Positions 63,174 through 64,000 of a stretch of DNA of 64,000 bases are shown here, piece after piece; positions within the stretch are counted from its first letter, which is position 1; each line of letters starts with the position of its first letter. The notes below the pieces were generated by a model. It did no database searches. It was not told the DNA's origin and saw only the letters and a list, made by a program, of their open reading frames with translations. A program made the translations under genes and the position numbers. Origin of the DNA: JACKAQ01 sp965227145 (GTDB lineage: Bacteria > Calditrichota > Calditrichia > RBG-13-44-9 > J075). The stretch lies in the NCBI GenBank assembly GCA_965227145.1, contig OZ245730.1:1860001-1924000 (forward strand), read 5' to 3'.

Positions 63174-64000
63174 AACCAAACCGCAAAAACGTGTTGCAGG
63201 TGATTGTTTTGCATATTGTGATGACAGGTTTTGCGCTCGTCACATTGCTGCCCTTTTTTTGGATGCTCAGCGCATCGCTGATGCAAAGTGGGGAAGCATC
63301 GGTTTTTCCGCCGCGCTTTTTACCGGAAACGATCACCTTCGACAACTATGTTCAACTCTATGAAAAACTTAATGTTACACGATTTTTTCTAAACAGTTTG
63401 ATTCTATCGGTTTCCGTCACTGTGCTGTCACTGTTTGTCAATTCCATGGCGGGGTTCGCATTTGCCAAATACGCGTTCCGGGGAAAAAAGCAGATTTTCG
63501 CCGCACTCATTTCATCCATGATTATTCCCGGTCAGGTGACAATGTTGCCGGTGTTTTTACTGCTCAATAAAATGGGATTAATCAACACGTATTTTGGGGT
63601 GATTATTCCGGGTTTGGCCAGCATATTTGGCATTTTTTTGATTCGCCAGTATTTGCAAAGCGTGCCGGACAGCCTTATTGAAGCCGCGCGAATCGATGGC
63701 GCCAACGATTTTTTGATCTACCGGAAAATTATTTTGCCGCTGGCGAAGCCGGTTTTGGTAACCCTCGCATTATTTACGTTTATGGGCACATGGAATGACT
63801 TTTTGTGGCCGCTGATTGTGATGACGAAAGAAAGTATGTACACGCTTCCAGTGGCGTTGGCGAATTTGCTGGGTGAACATGTTCAGGATGTTGAGATGAT
63901 GATGGCCGGCTCAGTGATTACCATTATTCCGGTGCTGATCGTTTTTTTGGTGCTGCAAAAGTATTATTTACAAGGAATTATGATCGGTGGCGTAAAGGAA
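63170..64000 (+). CDS. Sugar ABC transporter permease (MalG/UgpE-like), runs to the window edge
   Basis: 277 codons to the last base with no stop. It is nearly complete: the family usually ends just after a GGVKG-like tail, and here GGVKE is the edge. Six membrane helices; N-terminal LLPFFWMLSASL, and the EAA loop reads EAARIDGANDFLIYRKIILP. MalG/UgpE-type partner of the preceding permease. Its ATG overlaps the upstream TGA by 4 bases, so the two subunits are made in step. What follows in the operon (ATPase, glycosidase, regulator) cannot be seen. Confidence 0.9.
   Translation, partial: MKPNRKNVLQVIVLHIVMTGFALVTLLPFFWMLSASLMQSGEASVFPPRFLPETITFDNYVQLYEKLNVTRFFLNSLILSVSVTVLSLFVNSMAGFAFAKYAFRGKKQIFAALISSMIIPGQVTMLPVFLLLNKMGLINTYFGVIIPGLASIFGIFLIRQYLQSVPDSLIEAARIDGANDFLIYRKIILPLAKPVLVTLALFTFMGTWNDFLWPLIVMTKESMYTLPVALANLLGEHVQDVEMMMAGSVITIIPVLIVFLVLQKYYLQGIMIGGVKE

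Overview
The window looks like a chromosome segment from a Gram-negative, free-living heterotroph of the Fibrobacterota-Chlorobiota-Bacteroidota neighbourhood, most like Calditrichota or the KSB1-type phyla. The basis is four secreted proteins ending in a type A sorting domain of the type IX secretion system (the 'YPNPFNP' box), a PorV/PorQ-family outer-membrane protein, a TonB-dependent receptor with an N-terminal carboxypeptidase-regulatory-like domain, and DUF4321 and DUF2853 proteins. The exact taxon is an inference. No CRISPR array, rRNA, tRNA, phage or insertion sequence was recognised.

Layout. 1-1212: 5' part of glnS on the minus strand. 1426-21889: secretion and surface region, with a tiny membrane protein, two PQQ-type beta-propellers, three T9SS cargo proteins on the minus strand, then on the plus strand a TonB-dependent receptor, a 1218-residue surface protein, a PorV-like protein and an FG-GAP/CHRD cargo protein. 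21960-29240: metabolic genes in mixed orientation (TRIC channel, fabH, threonine-dehydrogenase-like SDR, VWA protein, DUF2853, gnd-zwf). 29611-32985: tryptophan/kynurenine catabolic trio (ALDH, SDR, tryptophan 2,3-dioxygenase). 33157-48496: long minus-strand housekeeping block: DUF2007, M16 protease, CorC-like protein, truA, HtrA-like protease, purB, purC, psd, pssA, purS, purQ, DUF4321, tatA, gatA, gatB and a CheY-like receiver. 48822-54122: a soluble multi-PAS histidine kinase and two response regulators (HDOD output; degenerate HD-GYP-like output). 54217-59061: P1-family peptidase, and dnaE divergent from it. 59252-64000: a GHL10-type glycosidase-like lipoprotein and a sugar ABC importer operon behind a promoter overlapped by a perfect LacI-family operator; the last permease runs to the window edge.

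How the genes work together. The 11-22 kb segment reads as one outer-membrane locus: receptor, large partner, PorV shuttle and cargo. The housekeeping block mixes purine synthesis (purB, C, S, Q) with phosphatidylethanolamine synthesis (pssA, psd) at operon spacing. GatA/GatB occur with a GlnRS, which suggests a role in Asn-tRNA formation. The kinase and two regulators form a signalling cassette whose last member has lost its HD-GYP catalytic residues. The kynurenine SDR lacks the canonical Tyr-x3-Lys. Three copies of a short palindromic repeat and one longer inverted-repeat element lie between genes. TTG and GTG starts with strong Shine-Dalgarno sequences are common.
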